NCBI GenBank assembly: GCA_035440755.1
Contig: DAORND010000008.1
Span: forward strand, 3,887-67,886
DNA from: Aquimonas sp002352135
Lineage (GTDB): Bacteria; Pseudomonadota; Gammaproteobacteria; Xanthomonadales; Xanthomonadaceae
Length of the DNA: 64,000 bases
Direction: 5' to 3'
The number at the start of each line of letters is the position of its first letter. The first letter of the stretch is position 1. A model generated the notes under the pieces. It saw nothing but the letters and a program-made list of their open reading frames with translations. It had not been told where the DNA came from and searched no databases. Below, piece by piece: positions 62,364-64,000 of this stretch. A program made the position numbers and the translations under genes.

Positions 62364-64000
62364 ATGCGTCTTGTCCAAGCCATTGCGCTGGGCCTGTCCG
62401 GCCTTGCCATGTCCAGTGTTTCACTTGCTTCCGTCGAGAAGGCGGAAACCGCCACCAGTGCAGCGGCGCTGGAAAGCTACATCGTCAAGTTCGGCGAAAC
62501 CGGCGTGTTGCATTACGCAGGCGACGTGCCGGGGATGCGCGCAACCCGCCCGCAAGCGAACGGACTGCGCAAGCTGGATGCCAAGTCACCGGCATCGATC
62601 GCCTACCGCGACTACCTTCGCCAGATCCGTGAAACGCGCATGGTCGAAATTTCGGCCGCGATTTCGCGCCCCATCGACGCCGATCATGACTACGACATCA
62701 TGTTCCACGGTGTGGCTCTCGACCTGACTGCTGCGGAGGCTCAGCGCCTGCGTTCGGTGCCGGGCGTGGTCTCGGTTGAACCGGGTGGCACCTACGAACT
62801 GGATACAGACGCCGGCCCTGCATGGATCGGTGCACCCAGTGTGTGGAACGGCTCGGCTGTGCCGGGTGGGTACAGTGTGCGCGGCGAGGGAGTTGTCGTT
62901 GGCATCATCGACTCGGGCAGCAACGCGGATCACCCATCGTTTGCCAATAACATTGACCCGACCTGTGGTTTTACCGAGGTCAGCCCGAAGCTGGTCAGCA
63001 CCAAGGATTGTTTGGCGGCGAACTGTGTCGGGGGCACCCCCGAGGACACGGATCCAAGTGGCACTGGTCACGGTGTGCATACCGCGTCTACCGCAGCGGG
63101 CAACGCGCTGAGTCCGCCATTGACCGTCGCCGGTGTCGGGCTGTTGATGCCCATCAGCGGCGTGGCGCCTTGCGCCAACGTTCGCACCTACAAGGTCTGC
63201 GCAACGAATTCATGCAGTGGCACAGCGATTACGGCGGCCATCCAGGAAGCGATCGTGGATCAGGTCGATGTCATCAACTATTCGATTTCCGGTGGTCGTA
63301 CGCCTTGGGGTGACGCCGATCGACTGTTCCTGGATGCCGTCAATGCCGACATTTTCGTTGCGGCCTCCGCAGGCAATACGAGCACATCGATCCCCGACCC
63401 GGTGGCCAACGTGAATCACCGTGGTCCATGGGTAATGAGTGTGGCCAATTCGACCCACAACCGTGTGGTGGCCTTTGATTTCGATGTCGACGGTAGCTTG
63501 CAGGATGTTCCTGCGCAGCCCAGCAATGGTATTGCCTTTCCTGCAGGAGTGACCGGTGCCAACCTGCGTTCGGCCGCTTCGCTGGGCAATGAATTGGGTT
63601 GCACGGCAGGCGGCGCATTTGCTGCAGGTGCATTCTCTGGTCAAATCGCACTGATTTCGCGAGGCACCTGCAGCTTTGTTGAGAAGATCAACAACGCAGC
63701 CACCGCAGGGGCCGTCGGCGTGATCATTTACAACAACGCCGGTGGACCGCCGATCGTGATGAGTGCAGCGGGTACCACGGTACCTTCGGCGATGATTTCG
63801 CGTGATCCCGGTCTGGTGATTCGGGATTTCCTTGGCGCCGGTGTCGTGGCGAGTACGGTCACTGGCCCGGCAGCACGTATTACCGACGATTCATTTGGTG
63901 ACATTCTCAATGCTGGCAGTCTGCAAGGCCCCAACAACGATTTCGACGTCACCAAGCCCGACATCACCAATCCGGGTACGAATATCTATGCGGCGATTGG
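62364..64000 (+). CDS. Secreted PA-domain subtilase (S8), 3' end cut
   Basis: The first 545 codons are visible. A signal peptide is followed by an I9-type propeptide (about 30-150; SYIVKFGE, VVSVEPGGTYELD). The S8 domain has the catalytic Asp183 in GIIDSGSN (DSG, not the usual DTG), His236 in TGHGVHTAST and the oxyanion Asn in AASAGN near 337. A PA domain (about 386-489; GQIALISRGTCSFVEKINNA) is inserted before the catalytic Ser, which lies beyond the window. This architecture is common for extracellular proteases of Xanthomonadales. Full activity cannot be judged. Confidence 0.92.
   Translation, partial: MRLVQAIALGLSGLAMSSVSLASVEKAETATSAAALESYIVKFGETGVLHYAGDVPGMRATRPQANGLRKLDAKSPASIAYRDYLRQIRETRMVEISAAISRPIDADHDYDIMFHGVALDLTAAEAQRLRSVPGVVSVEPGGTYELDTDAGPAWIGAPSVWNGSAVPGGYSVRGEGVVVGIIDSGSNADHPSFANNIDPTCGFTEVSPKLVSTKDCLAANCVGGTPEDTDPSGTGHGVHTASTAAGNALSPPLTVAGVGLLMPISGVAPCANVRTYKVCATNSCSGTAITAAIQEAIVDQVDVINYSISGGRTPWGDADRLFLDAVNADIFVAASAGNTSTSIPDPVANVNHRGPWVMSVANSTHNRVVAFDFDVDGSLQDVPAQPSNGIAFPAGVTGANLRSAASLGNELGCTAGGAFAAGAFSGQIALISRGTCSFVEKINNAATAGAVGVIIYNNAGGPPIVMSAAGTTVPSAMISRDPGLVIRDFLGAGVVASTVTGPAARITDDSFGDILNAGSLQGPNNDFDVTKPDITNPGTNIYAAI

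Overview
The window reads as chromosomal DNA of a free-living, respiring, GC-rich gammaproteobacterium, most likely in or near the Xanthomonadales. Pointers are the dapA-bamC pair divergent to gcvR-bcp, a pcnB-folK-panB-panC-pgi block, a ccoNOQP cbb3 oxidase, minor pilins with PilY1, a DUF6445 protein, and several secreted proteases with PA, PPC or C-terminal repeat domains. This placement is inference; no rRNA is present. I saw no insertion sequence, prophage, CRISPR array or replication origin. Gene density is high, and both window edges cut genes: an olsF-like acyltransferase on the left and a subtilase on the right.

Layout. 1-7.8 kb: ornithine-lipid acyltransferase (partial), orphan hutU, a two-component-propeller diguanylate cyclase, a rhomboid protease, an alkyltransferase-like repair protein and a small chaperone-like protein, closed by a perfect 19-bp hairpin. 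7.9-17.6 kb: a divergent sulfur-stress island. A rhodanese-ArsR-rhodanese operon faces an eight-gene operon of sulfide:quinone oxidoreductase, DUF2892 membrane protein, RND adaptor, RND pump, zinc-ribbon thioredoxin, OsmC, a two-heme DUF3365/cytochrome c'-like protein and a methyltransferase. The ArsR protein carries the two cysteines, 66 residues apart, of the BigR/SqrR persulfide sensors. 17.8-24.7 kb: type IV pilus assembly genes fimT-pilV-pilW-pilX-pilY1-pilE, visibly less GC-rich than the flanks. 24.7-30.5 kb: a minus-strand run M20 peptidase, META lipoprotein, SET-domain protein, fused isobutyryl-CoA mutase IcmF.

30.7-40.2 kb: mixed genes (ComEA, glutathione S-transferase, a second SET protein, DUF6445 plus esterase, EamA transporter, a beta-barrel-like outer membrane protein, ThiD) ending in a translationally coupled pair of a small secreted protein and a secreted HEIAH metalloprotease. 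40.2-51.7 kb: housekeeping genes (phoH, bcp, gcvR, dapA, bamC, fdxA, tRNA-Glu, pcnB, folK, panB, panC, pgi, queG). 51.7-57 kb: ccoNOQP, a small membrane protein and ccoG, behind an FNR/Anr-type box buried in the start of queG. 57.1-64 kb: a Ser/Thr kinase with a repeat-rich sensor region, a helical CheZ-like protein, nnrD, tsaE and a PA-domain subtilase that runs off the window.

The part most likely to be new is the sulfur island. It joins sulfide oxidation (SQR), sulfane-sulfur transfer (rhodaneses), thiol reduction (thioredoxin, OsmC), efflux (RND pump) and a haem-binding periplasmic protein under what looks like one persulfide-responsive operator.
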